DNA of 64,000 bases from Thiodiazotropha sp040506705 (lineage in GTDB: Bacteria; Pseudomonadota; Gammaproteobacteria; Chromatiales; Chromatiaceae), in contig JBEVWG010000035.1 of the NCBI GenBank assembly GCA_040506705.1, positions 121,679 to 185,678 of the forward strand. The letters are read 5' to 3'. How positions within the stretch are numbered: position 1 is the stretch's first letter; the number at the start of each line of letters is the position of its first letter. Below are positions 17,886 to 26,252 of the stretch, piece after piece. The translations under genes and the position numbers were made by a program. A model generated the notes under the pieces. It did no database searches. It had not been told where the DNA came from and worked only from the letters and a program-made list of their open reading frames with translations.

Positions 17886-18524
17886 ATGAGTAATTATACT
17901 GAGCCACATTTTACAAAATCTGCACTAATAACAATTGATGTACAGAATGATTTCACTCTGGCCGGTGCGCCGGCCGAGATTGCAGGCACCCAGGAAGTGA
18001 TTCCTAATATGGCATATCTATTAGAAATCTACCGCAAAAAAAGATTGCCGATAGTTCATGTTATCCGCTTATATTCTGCTGATGGTTCAAACGTGGATCT
18101 GTGCAGAAGAAAGATTATTGAAGAGGGAGTTACAATAGTTATTCCAGGTTCAGATGGGGCAGAGTTGGTAAATGAGTTAAAACCAGATACCTCAATAAGA
18201 ATAGATGCTGATGAGCTTATGGCAGGAAAACTACAGCAGATAGGCAACCATGAATACATGCTGTACAAACCGAGGTGGGGAGCATTTTATAAAACACCAC
18301 TGGAAGCCTTCTTAAGCAAACATGAAATCGATACATTGGTGTTTAGCGGTTGTAATTATCCTAACTGTCCTAGAACGAGCCTCTTCGAGGCGAGCGAAAG
18401 AGATTTTCGAGTAGTAGTTGTTAGTGATGCTATGTCGCAGCTATATTCAAAAGACAAAGATGAGTTGAGAAATATTCATGTAAGTTTGTTCGAAACGAAA
18501 GAGATCGAAAGCCTATTGGATTAA
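17886..18524 (+). CDS. Isochorismatase-family cysteine hydrolase
   Basis: 212-aa alpha/beta hydrolase of the cysteine hydrolase (isochorismatase-like) superfamily. The catalytic triad is visible: Asp in TIDVQNDF, Lys in YKPRWGAFYKTPL, and Cys in VFSGCNYPNCPRTS. The family includes nicotinamidases, carbamoylases and isochorismatases; the motif alone does not fix the substrate. An unusual second Cys follows the catalytic one (GCNYPNC). The gene is AT-rich relative to the flanking core genes and stands in an accessory stretch beside a pseudogene, which suggests acquisition. Confidence 0.85.
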   Translation: MSNYTEPHFTKSALITIDVQNDFTLAGAPAEIAGTQEVIPNMAYLLEIYRKKRLPIVHVIRLYSADGSNVDLCRRKIIEEGVTIVIPGSDGAELVNELKPDTSIRIDADELMAGKLQQIGNHEYMLYKPRWGAFYKTPLEAFLSKHEIDTLVFSGCNYPNCPRTSLFEASERDFRVVVVSDAMSQLYSKDKDELRNIHVSLFETKEIESLLD

Positions 18525-18579
18525 CAATGGGTGCTTTCCCATCATTGCGACTTTTTTGCCACAACGGCAATTAATGCAA

Positions 18580-19299
18580 TCAGACTAAAAAAAGCAACTG
18601 ACGGTATTCATGATCTCTTAGATCTAGTGCTTCTGACAGCAGTTGATTGACTTCAGTTTGGTTTATCTTCAACACACCGGAAATAGTACCAGATGATGCT
18701 TTCTCAGAGAGGCTATCCAAAAGTCGTAGATAGAGGGTGAGTAGTTGATTGCGTTTAGATAGTGTCGGAGCCAGCACATCACCAGATTTTATTCGATCTC
18801 TTTGCTCGATCTGTAAGCGGCGTTTTGCGTCAACAAGTTGGGGCTGCAGGGGCATACTTAAATCAAATAACAGTGCTGCCTGATGGGATGGGTCTTCGAT
18901 CGCTTGACCGATTTCTAGTGTTGGCGTTTGCCAGTTGATCTCTCGCCAAACCAATCGTCCACCACCAACCGGGTCGTCATCAGTCGGGTCGGGTGGAAAT
19001 TTGTAGAATCCCCAGCGAGCACCTAAGGCGCATTCGATCAATACTCTATCTCCATCAATACGGCAGTCACTTTCCAGGCATGTTTCGGCTGGTACCCAGG
19101 CACGCTCATCCTGTTGCCAGGCTTTGACATCTCTCTGCGAAGGTTTGCCATAGCAGGCTTCAAGCGCTTGCCATGTGCTAATAAAGCTTTGCCATTGTTG
19201 CTGATACGTTGGATTTCTGCGCAAAAATTCCCAAGCCCACTGCTCCGATGAGAGCTTAAGAGCAAAGAGGTATAGATCAGGGTTTCGCCAGTCGAGCAT
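18580..19299 (-). CDS. DUF6499/DUF2285-like protein
   Basis: 239 aa. The N-terminus (DWRNPDLYLFALKLSSEQWA then WEFLRRNPTYQQQW) matches the transcriptional-regulator-like DUF6499 domain, and the C-terminal half (RNQLLTLYLRLLDSLSE) resembles DUF2285. These domains usually occur in proteins of integrative conjugative elements, but no conjugation, integrase or replication gene is seen nearby, so this may be an orphan cargo gene. Role unknown; DNA binding is possible but not shown. It is convergent with the isochorismatase gene. Confidence 0.7.
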   Translation of the reverse strand: MLDWRNPDLYLFALKLSSEQWAWEFLRRNPTYQQQWQSFISTWQALEACYGKPSQRDVKAWQQDERAWVPAETCLESDCRIDGDRVLIECALGARWGFYKFPPDPTDDDPVGGGRLVWREINWQTPTLEIGQAIEDPSHQAALLFDLSMPLQPQLVDAKRRLQIEQRDRIKSGDVLAPTLSKRNQLLTLYLRLLDSLSEKASSGTISGVLKINQTEVNQLLSEALDLRDHEYRQLLFLV

Positions 19300-19696
19300 A
19301 GTGCGAGTTTACTATTTATTACTGTTTTATTTAAAAAACTTTAACCAGTTAGCATATTAGGCAGTAGAAGGTCACATGAAGCTATTTTGATTCCTGTAAG
19401 ATGTTATGTGCATCCAATATTTGGGTTCAATATCTAAGCAGACTTAATGGGCGCTTAGTGAAGCTTAAATTAACTGGATTTATGATTTTTATATAGGATT
19501 GAATTAAGGCATCCTGCTTAATTGTACAGCGTTAGATATTGTATGTTTTCGTATCTAGTAAGCAGCGCCGAAAGTGATCTTATTACATGGTTTTCTCTGG
19601 ACGGTGTTTAGGTATTCAATCAGATTATGTCGAAATATTTTACACTACGTTTTATCTGATTAGGCTATCTCCTTGTTTCTGAGAAATAAAATCATT

Positions 19697-19712
19697 TGGC
19701 GTGCAATTTGCT
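19697..19712 (+). promoter_or_regulatory. Sigma-54 (-24/-12) promoter for PEP-CTERM gene
   Basis: TGGCGTGCAATTTGCT matches the RpoN consensus TGGCACN5TTGCT, with GG and GC separated by exactly 10 bp. It lies 36 bp before the start codon, leaving about 24 nt of leader with an AGGGAG ribosome site. PEP-CTERM genes in exopolysaccharide-making proteobacteria are often driven by RpoN with PrsK/PrsR. The remaining upstream gap (19300-19696) shows no gene and no clear enhancer palindrome. Confidence 0.75.
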
Positions 19713-19747
19713 TACTTACCGAATTACTACAATAGGGAGTTTTTAAG

Positions 19748-20542
19748 ATGAAATTCGGAATTCCACTCATAGCAGCAACAGGTCTCGCTGCGCTATTTCA
19801 TATTACTTCTGCTCAAGCTATTCCTCTCTATTACTCATTTGAGGGTAATGTTGAGACCTACCCTATATCCGATGAATCGGGATTCTTAAGCGATATCGGT
19901 TTAGCTGCTGGGGATACTGTCTCTTATACCTTTATGGTTGATAAAGATAGACAGGGTACCCACCGCAACGAATTCGGTGACCTTGTTGAGGATCAGGATA
20001 CGGTTCGCACCGGTAGCCGAGCAACAAACTATTTTGTTCACGACAGCTTTTATGTGGAGCTCGTAGAATCGTCAGTGTTTGATCTGGTGCAAGGACTCTA
20101 CCCGGACAGGGGTGACGATGAGCCTTGGATCGGTAGTGGTTATGAAAATTCCGCTTATCGTAATGGTTTGCTTGAACCAGGTTATAGTGAGGTCTCCTTG
20201 GAGGCTAACTCTGCATCCTTAGGCAGCAGCAGCATGTATGTCTATAGTGATATGACGAGCTGGTTAGTAGGCAGTACTATCGCGGCTGATACCTCAACTT
20301 CTCTATATGGCAATCAAGCGGGTGATAGTTCTACCTTCCGCTCTCGACTGACCCTCACTGGAATTTCTGAGGACAACCCGGCCAATCAAGATCGCTCATT
20401 GGTTTCAGGTATTTCGGGCGGCGCCGATGATGAAGAAGGGACTATTATTCACGAAGTGCCAGAACCCTCGACTTTTTTACTTCTTGGGCTGGGCCTTCTG
20501 AGTATTGGTGCTGGTCGATTCAAAAAACTGGGACGTTCCTAA
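19748..20542 (+). CDS. PEP-CTERM sorting domain protein
   Basis: 264-aa secreted protein. It has an N-terminal signal peptide (FGIPLIAATGLAALFHITS, cleavage expected after AQA), a beta-rich middle without a named domain (YYSFEGNVETY), and the C-terminal sorting signal VPEPSTFLLLGLGLLSIGAG followed by RFKK. The tail is recognised and cut by an exosortase (EpsH/XrtA type), which is not in this window. The protein is probably surface-exposed or biofilm-associated. The ribosome site AGGGAG and the sigma-54 promoter at 19697 support this start. Confidence 0.9.
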   Translation: MKFGIPLIAATGLAALFHITSAQAIPLYYSFEGNVETYPISDESGFLSDIGLAAGDTVSYTFMVDKDRQGTHRNEFGDLVEDQDTVRTGSRATNYFVHDSFYVELVESSVFDLVQGLYPDRGDDEPWIGSGYENSAYRNGLLEPGYSEVSLEANSASLGSSSMYVYSDMTSWLVGSTIAADTSTSLYGNQAGDSSTFRSRLTLTGISEDNPANQDRSLVSGISGGADDEEGTIIHEVPEPSTFLLLGLGLLSIGAGRFKKLGRS

Positions 20543-20560
20543 CCTAACGCTTTAGGTGAG

Positions 20561-20593
20561 GCTCTTTGCAGCAGTTTCTCTGCTGCAAAGAGC
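20561..20593. terminator. Perfect 14-bp stem-loop between convergent genes
   Basis: GCTCTTTGCAGCAG (20561-20574) pairs fully with 20580-20593 around a TTTCT loop, 18 bp after the PEP-CTERM stop. It has no T-run on the plus strand. Its position between convergent genes fits transcript-end protection or termination assisted by other factors. Confidence 0.6.
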
Positions 20594-20691
20594 GTCCTGA
20601 AATTGTGATTGAGTCTCAATCAAGCCTCTTTCCCGCAGAAGCTTTCTGATACCTCTCAGGCAGACGGTTAATCTGTTATTTCGTGGTATTT

Positions 20692-21954
20692 TTAACCCGC
20701 CATCAACATCGCTTCAGCATGTGCGATTTTCTCGTCTGCTTTATCGAGAATCTTCAAGCTCAGCTTGGGAGTCAGCTCACCCAGGTTGAGACGATTAAAA
20801 GAGGGTGCCTGATCCAGGGTAGGGATATCCTTCATTTGAGGTGTACCTATGAAACTGTGTAGCTGGGCAACGATAACCAGGTCAGCATAGTCGGCCTCCC
20901 CCTCTATCTCCCTCTGCCAGTTTTCGGCCTCTTGAGTTACCTCTATCAGATCTTCAATGAAGCCCCAGTTGCGTAAAATCACGCTGCCTATTCTTCCACG
21001 CATGTCTTTCAATACCTGATCCAGTTTTTCTGAATCATTGGCGACTTCAGGATAGCGCTCAGCATAGCTGAGGATTGCAACATTACCGATGTCATGCAGC
21101 AGTCCTGCGAGCAGCGCATGCTCCGGGTTAAATTTCTTGGTGACTTTGGCAAGGATAAAGCAGACCGCGCTGACCTTGACGCTATGCAGCCAAAGGTCAC
21201 GCATATGCTCCTTTAACATGCTGGAGCGTGTATTGAAGAGTTCTCTGAGCGCGAAAGTCAGGACTAGCTTATGCGTGGTGTCTGCGCCAAGTCTGACAAT
21301 AGCGGCAGCACAGGAATCGACAGGTGTCACGCCAGCGTAGAGAGGGCTGTTCGCTGCACGTATCAATTTGGTCGTGATTGCCGGGTCGGTCTGTACGATT
21401 TCTGCCAGTTTGCGTGCATTGGTGGTTTCATCGCGCATCGCTCTGCCAACGCGTACCGCAACATCGGGAAGACTGGGCAGAACCAGTTTATCCTGGTTAA
21501 GATCTGTGATCAGAGCTTCCATGAGGGCGCTTTCGGCACCCTCTTTATCATAAGGTTGAGTGTCGACATCGATTTCTGTCGCTGTTATCCCCTCTCCCTC
21601 ATTCAGCAATCCTTTTATCAAAGCGTTATCCACCATCAGGTAATCTACAGGTGTGATGGCCTCTACGCCGTAGCGTCGTGGAATCAAGTTGGCTATTGGG
21701 TTTTTGGCCTGGGGGGTCTCTCCACTGATTTCACTGACACGTCCATCCTCAGAGTGAAGGCGAACCCGGCCTTTGAGCAGGTAGAGACTGAATTCCGTGG
21801 TATCGCCCTGTTGCAGGATAATCAGTCCTTTGCCTGCTGAGTAGATCTTGAGTGAACGCCCAAGCAGCTCGAGTTGGACATCATTGAGATTATGCAGTGG
21901 ATTAAAGTTTTTTAGTAACTCGGGATCAGGGTTTGTCATTTTTTCTTCACTCAT
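20692..21954 (-). CDS. Cyclic-nucleotide-binding-like plus HDOD domain protein
   Basis: 420 aa. The N-terminal part (about 20-110) is a cNMP-binding-like beta-roll (SAGKGLIILQQGDTTEFSLY). From about 170 an HDOD domain follows (LPSLPDVAVRVGRAM, KLIRAANSPLYAGV, LAGLLHDIGNVAIL). HDOD proteins are signalling scaffolds related to HD phosphohydrolases. The frame extends to a GTG at 21984, but the ATG at 21954 starts the more natural MSEEKMTNPDPELL; the Met at 21939 is an alternative. It lies 17 bp after pyrD on the same strand, probably co-transcribed. Confidence 0.85.
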   Translation of the reverse strand: MSEEKMTNPDPELLKNFNPLHNLNDVQLELLGRSLKIYSAGKGLIILQQGDTTEFSLYLLKGRVRLHSEDGRVSEISGETPQAKNPIANLIPRRYGVEAITPVDYLMVDNALIKGLLNEGEGITATEIDVDTQPYDKEGAESALMEALITDLNQDKLVLPSLPDVAVRVGRAMRDETTNARKLAEIVQTDPAITTKLIRAANSPLYAGVTPVDSCAAAIVRLGADTTHKLVLTFALRELFNTRSSMLKEHMRDLWLHSVKVSAVCFILAKVTKKFNPEHALLAGLLHDIGNVAILSYAERYPEVANDSEKLDQVLKDMRGRIGSVILRNWGFIEDLIEVTQEAENWQREIEGEADYADLVIVAQLHSFIGTPQMKDIPTLDQAPSFNRLNLGELTPKLSLKILDKADEKIAHAEAMLMAG

Positions 21955-21971
21955 AATTCCATTACTGATGA

Positions 21972-22940
21972 TCAACAGCCACACTTGTTGGCTGGTGGCT
22001 GATTCATCTGGAGTGTACCTACCAGTTGATCGACAGAAGATAACTGATGTTGTTCAAGATATTTGATGATGCCAGCGTTGATCGATTTACATACCAGTGG
22101 ATCGTAAAAGAGTGCAGTACCTATACCGATAGCACTAGCGCCAGCAATTATAAATTCCAGGGCATCCTCTGCTGTAGTGATGCCACCTTGTCCGATGATG
22201 GGGATCTGGTGCTCCCTGCAGACCTGATAGACCTGATGCACCTTGAGCAGGGCAACGGGCTTGATCGCCGGGCCAGAGAGACCACCCTGGTTGTTACCAA
22301 TGATTGGGCTTCGGCTCTGGATGTCGATGGCCATCCCCATCAGGGTGTTTATCACCGAAAATGCATCACTGCCTGCTTCAATGCAGCCTTTGGCATTACC
22401 AGCAATGTCAGTTTGGTTGGGTGAGAGTTTAGTGATCAGGGGTTTGTCGGTGGCTTTGCGGCAGGTTTCCACGACCCGGGCGGACATTTGAGGATCATTA
22501 CCGAAGGCTACCCCTCCCTCTTTGACATTTGGGCAGGAGATGTTGATTTCAATGGCGTCGATTGGTGAATCATCGAAGCGACGTGTCACCTCATAATACT
22601 CTTCCACACTGGAGCCTGAGACGTTGGCTATGAAGCGGGTTTCTGTAAAGTCGAGGCTCGGTAGAATCTTATTGACGACATGATCCACACCGGGATTCTG
22701 GAGGCCAATGGCATTCAACATGCCTTGAGATGTTTCGTAGACTCGGTGTGGCTGGTTGCCCATGCGAGCTTCCTGAGTGGTTCCCTTTAGGCAGACGGCG
22801 CCCACGTCGCGATTGCTAAAACCATTGACCCTTGTGTACTCTTCACCAAATCCAACACATCCGGAAAGAAGAACAATGGGGCTATTGAACGACATACCAC
22901 AAAATTCGGTATTTAAAATTGGAGGGCTGTTGCTGCTCAT
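21972..22940 (-). CDS. Dihydroorotate dehydrogenase-like protein (class 1 type)
   Basis: 322-aa FMN TIM barrel. The active-site motif NISCPNVKEGG holds the catalytic Cys of class 1 dihydroorotate dehydrogenases; NVSGSS, TKLSPN, GGLSGPAIKP and GQGGI(T) are phosphate/FMN-binding motifs. It may make orotate for pyrimidine synthesis as a class 1B enzyme, but the partner PyrK (iron-sulfur/FAD) is not in the window, so the electron acceptor is unclear. The C-terminus ends CGC. I start at the ATG at 22940 (AAAAGG in front) and not at an upstream TTG. It is divergent from trmL with only 34 bp between. Confidence 0.8.
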   Translation of the reverse strand: MSSNSPPILNTEFCGMSFNSPIVLLSGCVGFGEEYTRVNGFSNRDVGAVCLKGTTQEARMGNQPHRVYETSQGMLNAIGLQNPGVDHVVNKILPSLDFTETRFIANVSGSSVEEYYEVTRRFDDSPIDAIEINISCPNVKEGGVAFGNDPQMSARVVETCRKATDKPLITKLSPNQTDIAGNAKGCIEAGSDAFSVINTLMGMAIDIQSRSPIIGNNQGGLSGPAIKPVALLKVHQVYQVCREHQIPIIGQGGITTAEDALEFIIAGASAIGIGTALFYDPLVCKSINAGIIKYLEQHQLSSVDQLVGTLQMNQPPANKCGC

Positions 22941-22974
22941 GAACCTTTTCAAAATCTTCGGTTAGGGGTGTGGG

Positions 22975-23439
22975 ATGTTCCATATCGTTCTATTAGAACC
23001 GGAGATCCCGCCAAACACAGGTAATATCATACGCCTGTGTGCCAATAGTGGCAGCAAATTGCATTTGATTCATCCCCTGGGCTTCAAGCTGGATGATAAA
23101 CGTTTACGGCGAGCAGGTCTCGATTATCATGAGTGGGCCGATGTTGGGGAATATAATTCATTAGATGACTTTTTGAGTCAGGTGGCGCCAAAGCATCTCT
23201 ATGGCTGTACCACCAAAGGAAAACGAAGCTATGCAGATGTGAGTTTCGCCCCTGGAGATGCCCTGTTGTTTGGTCCTGAGAGCCGGGGATTACCAGCGCA
23301 GTTGCTTGCAGAATTGGATCCTGAGCAGCGCATTCGAATCCCCATGAAGCCTGAGAGTCGAAGTCTCAATCTGTCGAATGCGGTGGCTCTGATGCTTTAT
23401 GAGGCCTGGCGTCAGTGTGATTTTGCCGGTGGAGAGTGA
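22975..23439 (+). CDS. trmL: tRNA (cytidine/uridine-2'-O-)-methyltransferase TrmL
   Basis: 154-aa SPOUT (trefoil-knot) methyltransferase that methylates the wobble-base ribose of tRNA-Leu isoacceptors. Motifs: LEPEIPPNTGNIIRLCAN at the N-terminus and, in the knot, LFGPESRGLP and IPMKPESRSLNLSNAVALML. Length matches E. coli TrmL (157 aa). Near secB-gpsA it keeps part of a conserved gammaproteobacterial neighbourhood. Confidence 0.95.
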   Translation: MFHIVLLEPEIPPNTGNIIRLCANSGSKLHLIHPLGFKLDDKRLRRAGLDYHEWADVGEYNSLDDFLSQVAPKHLYGCTTKGKRSYADVSFAPGDALLFGPESRGLPAQLLAELDPEQRIRIPMKPESRSLNLSNAVALMLYEAWRQCDFAGGE

Positions 23440-23444
23440 GGGCG

Positions 23445-24455
23445 CTATAAGCCTTCAGCTTTCTGTCTTCTATCCAGCAGATTATGCACCGCTGTTTTAG
23501 GATCAAGCCCTTCATGAAGCACCCGGTAGACCTGCTCTGAGATCGGCATTTCAACCTGATGACGCTTTGCCAGGGCATACACCTCTTTCGCAGTGTTGAC
23601 CCCTTCCACCTCCTGACCAATTGATGTGAGAGCGCTTTCGAGTGAGAGACCCTCTGAAAGTGCGAGTCCCATACGGCGGTTACGGGATTGGTTGTCAGTA
23701 CAGGTCAGCAGTAGATCGCCCAGTCCTGCAAGTCCCATGAAAGTCTCTTGCTCTCCACCGAGCTTGAGGCCCAGGCGCATGATCTCTGTGAGTCCACGGG
23801 TAATCAACGCAGAACGGGTATTGGCGCCAAACCCAAGGCCATCAGCGATACCAGCAGCGATCGCCAGTACATTCTTACATGCCCCGCCCACCTGCACACC
23901 GACAATGTCGCTGCTGGTGTAGGCACGGAACCAGGGTGTGTGCAACCGTTCGGCCAACTTTTCAGCATGTTCGGGGGTTGTTGCCGCCACTGTAATTGCA
24001 GTGGGTAGACCACGAGCCACTTCCCCGGCGAAGGTGGGGCCTGATATGACGGCAAGATCTCTACCCGGCAGATTTTCTGCTGCTACATCGCTCAGAAGAC
24101 GCTGGGACCCTGGTTCAAAGCCCTTGGTTGCCCAGGCAATGCCGGGATTGCCGTCAAGTAGTGGCTCGATGGCTTTTGTGACACTACTAAAGGCGTGGCT
24201 AGGTACAGCGATAACCACCTCTGAAGCCTGATACAGAGCTTGCTTGAGGTCAGCTTCCAGAGTGAGGGTGTCGGGAAAAGAGAGGCCAGGGAGAAACTGT
24301 CGGTTCTCCCTGGCTTCCGCGAGGGCATCGACTTCGGCTTTAAGGTGACCCCAAAGCCTGACCGGTTGCCCTTCGCTGCTGAGCAATATAGCGAGTGCGG
24401 TTCCCCATGACCCTGCACCAAGAACCGCAACGGCTTTTTCGCCAGGCTGACTCAT
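23445..24455 (-). CDS. gpsA: NAD(P)H-dependent glycerol-3-phosphate dehydrogenase
   Basis: 336-aa enzyme making sn-glycerol-3-phosphate for phospholipids. The N-terminal Rossmann motif is AVLGAGSWGTALA; the catalytic Lys lies in GGACKNVLAIAAGI, and NTRSALITRGLTE is conserved. Its ATG overlaps the secB stop by one base (TAATG), so translation is coupled. It is convergent with trmL, 5 bp apart. Confidence 0.97.
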   Translation of the reverse strand: MSQPGEKAVAVLGAGSWGTALAILLSSEGQPVRLWGHLKAEVDALAEARENRQFLPGLSFPDTLTLEADLKQALYQASEVVIAVPSHAFSSVTKAIEPLLDGNPGIAWATKGFEPGSQRLLSDVAAENLPGRDLAVISGPTFAGEVARGLPTAITVAATTPEHAEKLAERLHTPWFRAYTSSDIVGVQVGGACKNVLAIAAGIADGLGFGANTRSALITRGLTEIMRLGLKLGGEQETFMGLAGLGDLLLTCTDNQSRNRRMGLALSEGLSLESALTSIGQEVEGVNTAKEVYALAKRHQVEMPISEQVYRVLHEGLDPKTAVHNLLDRRQKAEGL

Positions 24456-24937
24456 TAATGCTGGTTTTGGCTGGAAGCCTCTTCCTGAGCCTTTTTAGCA
24501 CGCTCTTGCTGGTGCTGGGCATAGATCATGTCGAAATTGACCGGCTGCAATACCATTTGAGGGAAGCTGCCTTTCATGATCAGGTCAGAGATAACTTCAC
24601 GAATATAGGGAAACAACTGATTCGGGCAGAAAGCGCCGAGTAGTGGGCCCATCTCTTGCTCCGGAAAGCCTTTGGCGCTGAAAATACCCGCCTGTTTGAC
24701 TTCGGCCAGATAGGCGGTCTGCTCACCGAGTTTGGTGGTGACCGTGACCGTCAGGGTGACTTCAAATACATCGTCGGAGAGTTTGTTGACTTCAGTATTC
24801 AGGTTGACCCCGGTCTCTGGCTTCCACTCTTGTTGGAAAACGGCGGGTGAATTGGGAGTCTCAAACGAGATGTCCTTGGTATAGATTCTCTGAATAGCGA
24901 ATTCACGATTCTGCTCTTCTTGCTTGGCTTCGGTCAT
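24455..24937 (-). CDS. secB: Protein-export chaperone SecB
   Basis: 160-aa cytosolic tetrameric chaperone that holds preproteins unfolded and passes them to SecA. Signature segments: FAIQRIYTKDISFETPNSPA, FQQEWKPE, then LGAFCPNQLFPYIREVISDL with the conserved CP/LFPY motif. It precedes gpsA, as in E. coli; grxC, which usually sits between the rhodanese and secB, is absent here. Confidence 0.97.
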   Translation of the reverse strand: MTEAKQEEQNREFAIQRIYTKDISFETPNSPAVFQQEWKPETGVNLNTEVNKLSDDVFEVTLTVTVTTKLGEQTAYLAEVKQAGIFSAKGFPEQEMGPLLGAFCPNQLFPYIREVISDLIMKGSFPQMVLQPVNFDMIYAQHQQERAKKAQEEASSQNQH

Positions 24938-24960
24938 GTTGGCTTCCTGATGGGGTGAGA

Positions 24961-25383
24961 CTATTTCTTCTTACGGGTGACTGGTAGATTGGCGCTCTGC
25001 CAGGCGAGTATACCGCCTTTCAGATTAAACACCTCTTCATACCCGGCCTTTTTCAATTGCTGACAAGCGCTTGAGGATTGGGCGCCGGAGCGGCAACTGA
25101 CAATAATGGGTTTGTCTTTGTGCTTGCTGAGCACGCCCATCTGGCTGGCAAAGCCGTTGCTGGGTATATTTATCGCGTTGATTATGTGACCTTTGTTGTA
25201 ATCCGATGCTGGTCTGACATCAACGACAACCGCCTCCTTTCTATTGATTAGATCAGTTGCGGCACTGGGATCCAGGGCATTTTTTTCCCCGGTGGCCATG
25301 TTGAAGACCAATACGCCCGCGACCAGATTAAAGGTCAGGACGAGTATCCAGTGATTCATCGCAAATTCGATGAGTTGTTCCAT
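24961..25383 (-). CDS. Membrane-anchored rhodanese-like sulfurtransferase (YibN type)
   Basis: 140 aa. One N-terminal membrane helix (about residues 8-28, HWILVLTFNLVAGVLVFNM) is followed by a single rhodanese domain with active loop SCRSGAQSS, whose Cys would carry a persulfide. In E. coli the same position (gpmI side of secB) is held by yibN. Here it lies 180 bp downstream of a probable persulfide-sensing ArsR gene on the same strand, suggesting a shared role in sulfane-sulfur handling. Starts at 25383, 23 bp upstream of nothing else on that strand. Confidence 0.9.
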   Translation of the reverse strand: MEQLIEFAMNHWILVLTFNLVAGVLVFNMATGEKNALDPSAATDLINRKEAVVVDVRPASDYNKGHIINAINIPSNGFASQMGVLSKHKDKPIIVSCRSGAQSSSACQQLKKAGYEEVFNLKGGILAWQSANLPVTRKKK

Positions 25384-25520
25384 TCGGCGCCTCGTGTGCA
25401 GCAGTTTGTTCTACAGGGGGCGGAGTTTATACCAGCGGGAGCTAATGTTTAAGGGCTGAGTGGGTGTTGAGGCAAAAAATAGCTCTGGCTAAGCTGAAAC
25501 AGAGCCAGAAATTTGCTCTT

Positions 25521-25563
25521 GAGACCTCAGGTCGCTGTCAGCGACCGTGATCAGAGAGGTCTC
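25521..25563 (-). other. Nested stem-loop directly after arsR-like gene
   Basis: The outer arms GAGACCTC (25521-25528) and GAGGTCTC (25556-25563) enclose an inner 7-bp hairpin (GGTCGCT/AGCGACC, 25530-25546). It touches the stop codon of the ArsR gene and lies between it and the rhodanese gene. It has no clean T-run. It may be a weak terminator or processing site in a two-gene transcript. Confidence 0.5.
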
Positions 25564-25926
25564 TTATGCGGAATGGGTGCAGAAGACTTCCCGCATCATG
25601 CCGATCAATTTCAGGGTGCGAAAATCGCTGACTCGATAGTAGACCCTGTTGGCATCTTTTCGAGAGGCGAGTATGCCCTTATCACGCAGAATGGCGAGAT
25701 GCTGGGAGATGTTGCTCTGGGAGGTTCCAACCTGCTCAACAATTTCCTGTACACTGACTTCCTGACTGCCAAGGGTGCAGAGAATCTTTAATCTCAGCGG
25801 ATGCGACATGGCCTTCAGCGAACGGGAGGCACGATCCACATCATCATCTGTCGCAAACAGATTTTGCATACCTTCGCTCTCTTCCAAGCTCAGGGGTTGG
25901 GCGCTCTTGCTGTACTTGTGTTCCAT
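25564..25926 (-). CDS. ArsR-family repressor, probable persulfide sensor (SqrR/BigR-like)
   Basis: 120-aa winged-helix protein. The recognition helix region is TSQSNISQHLAILRDKGIL and the wing is RKDANRVYYRV. It lacks the CVC metal motif of ArsR/SmtB. Instead it has two lone cysteines, C50 (LKILCTLG) and C116 (EVFCTHSA), exactly 66 residues apart, the same spacing as the reactive Cys pair of SqrR/BigR that forms a sulfur bridge and releases DNA. The downstream rhodanese gene fits that role. The sensing function is inferred. Confidence 0.85.
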   Translation of the reverse strand: MEHKYSKSAQPLSLEESEGMQNLFATDDDVDRASRSLKAMSHPLRLKILCTLGSQEVSVQEIVEQVGTSQSNISQHLAILRDKGILASRKDANRVYYRVSDFRTLKLIGMMREVFCTHSA

Positions 25927-26252
25927 ATACGACCAGCCTTTTACTAATAACTAATACAATAATACGCTGTTTTTCGTGCCAATGAGAACCCCTTTATTTT
26001 TTCCGGTTACTATTTGGCCTCTTTTCCAAGTCTACTGAACTTTGCTGAAAGGCCAAGGCCTGGAGATATGGGGGGTTTGGCTAAAGGGAAAAGATCGAGG
26101 GCTTCGGCTTGATATCTGTTTCAAATTGATTAAAGTCGCATCGGTTTTCTGGTCTGGCATGGGTTTTGGTGATTTAATTGAGCTTAGCTACTTTTAAGTT
26201 GAAATTTTCGCTGTTTGCCACACAAAAAGTCTTTTAATTAAAGAGAACCATC

